6,467 bases of DNA from Solobacterium sp. (GTDB lineage: Bacteria; Bacillota_I; Bacilli_A; Erysipelotrichales; Erysipelotrichaceae), in the NCBI GenBank assembly GCA_016284975.1, contig JAEEPV010000189.1, positions 1 through 6,467 on the forward strand, written 5' to 3'. Numbering within the stretch: the stretch's first letter is position 1; each line of letters starts with the position of its first letter. Below are positions 6,293 to 6,467 of this stretch, piece after piece. A program made the position numbers and the translations under genes. The notes beneath the pieces were generated by a model that was given only the letters and a program-made list of their open reading frames with translations, did not search any database and was not told the DNA's origin.

Positions 6293-6467
6293 GTGGTCTA
6301 GGAAAGTTCTGTTTCGCGAAAAAAACAAAAAATTTTCGTGGAATTTTCGAAACCACGACCAAAAGGCGTAAAAATCGGGTTAAAATTTAAACGCATATAT
6401 GCGTGTACTTCAAGTAAGTTCGAAATTGCTTGTTGTGTTTTGTAGGCCAGGGTTCGTCTGCTGCGGA
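6293..6467. other. AT-rich right edge with short palindromes, no gene identified
   Basis: No coding region I can support. The stretch holds TTTCGCGAAA (6312-6321), a 6-bp stem TCGTGG/CCACGA (6336-6341 with 6353-6358) around an 11-nt loop, the 14-bp perfect palindrome ACGCATATATGCGT (6391-6404), and TACTTCAAGTA (6406-6416). AATTTTCG occurs twice (6331-6338 and 6342-6349). On the minus strand a frame stays open from the right edge to TAG at 6298-6300 (55 codons), so it could be the end of a gene entering from the right, but I recognise no family in it. TAAAAT at 6381-6386 could be a -10 for a gene to the right, with no convincing -35. Confidence 0.4.
6336..6358 (-). terminator. Possible minus-strand terminator hairpin
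   Basis: Read on the minus strand, TCGTGG pairs with CCACGA across an 11-nt loop and is followed by AAATTTTTTG and then a further run of T. This would suit a gene entering from the right and ending here. The stem is short, the loop long, and the T-run begins a few bases late, so it is weak. Confidence 0.25.

Noticed and set aside
5940..6362. Minus-strand 140-codon frame across the end of the second ABC gene and the terminator
   Set aside because: It is antisense to the ATPase domain and crosses the operon's terminator hairpin; no motif or plausible ribosome binding site was seen.

Overview
The window looks like an ordinary chromosomal stretch of a low-to-medium-GC Gram-positive bacterium (Bacillota). 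The evidence is strong purine-rich Shine-Dalgarno sites close to AAAGGAGGTGAT, probable use of TTG and GTG starts, tightly packed genes, and ABC exporter halves of a type common in Clostridia and Erysipelotrichia. An Erysipelotrichia-like host is my best guess, but it is an impression only. I see no phage, plasmid, CRISPR, integron or rRNA/tRNA material.

Left part, plus strand (1-2154): a few codons at the left edge could be the tail of an upstream gene. Its last residues resemble the sliding-clamp-binding end of a Y-family DNA polymerase. Next comes a 2H phosphoesterase of the ThpR/LigT type (RNA 2',3'-cyclic phosphodiesterase). Its conserved first beta strand is present in frame but is cut off by a TAA codon directly before a GTG. 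It is followed by a HAD-superfamily phosphatase and a sugar phosphate isomerase/epimerase-like TIM barrel. These three genes are close together (8 and 31 nt gaps) and are probably co-transcribed. They look like small housekeeping or metabolite-handling enzymes with no obvious shared pathway.

Middle (2142-2586): a 112-residue protein of unknown function is read on the minus strand. Its 3' end overlaps the epimerase gene by 13 nt. It is divergent from the right-hand operon across a 106-nt spacer that holds a candidate extended -10 promoter and a small dyad that could be an operator.

Right part, plus strand (2587-6257): two ABC exporter half-transporters overlap by ATGA and end at a strong intrinsic terminator. 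Their ATPase motifs are complementary. The first has an altered Walker A, Asp instead of the catalytic Glu, Gln instead of the switch His, and an intact signature. The second has intact Walker A, Glu and His, and a changed signature (LSQGQ). They should form an asymmetric heterodimer with one working and one degenerate ATP site. The substrate cannot be told from sequence.

Right edge (6293-6467): AT-rich non-coding or edge sequence with several short palindromes and no gene I can identify.

The most notable point is the in-frame stop near the start of the thpR-like gene. I did not find a new defence or mobile system here.
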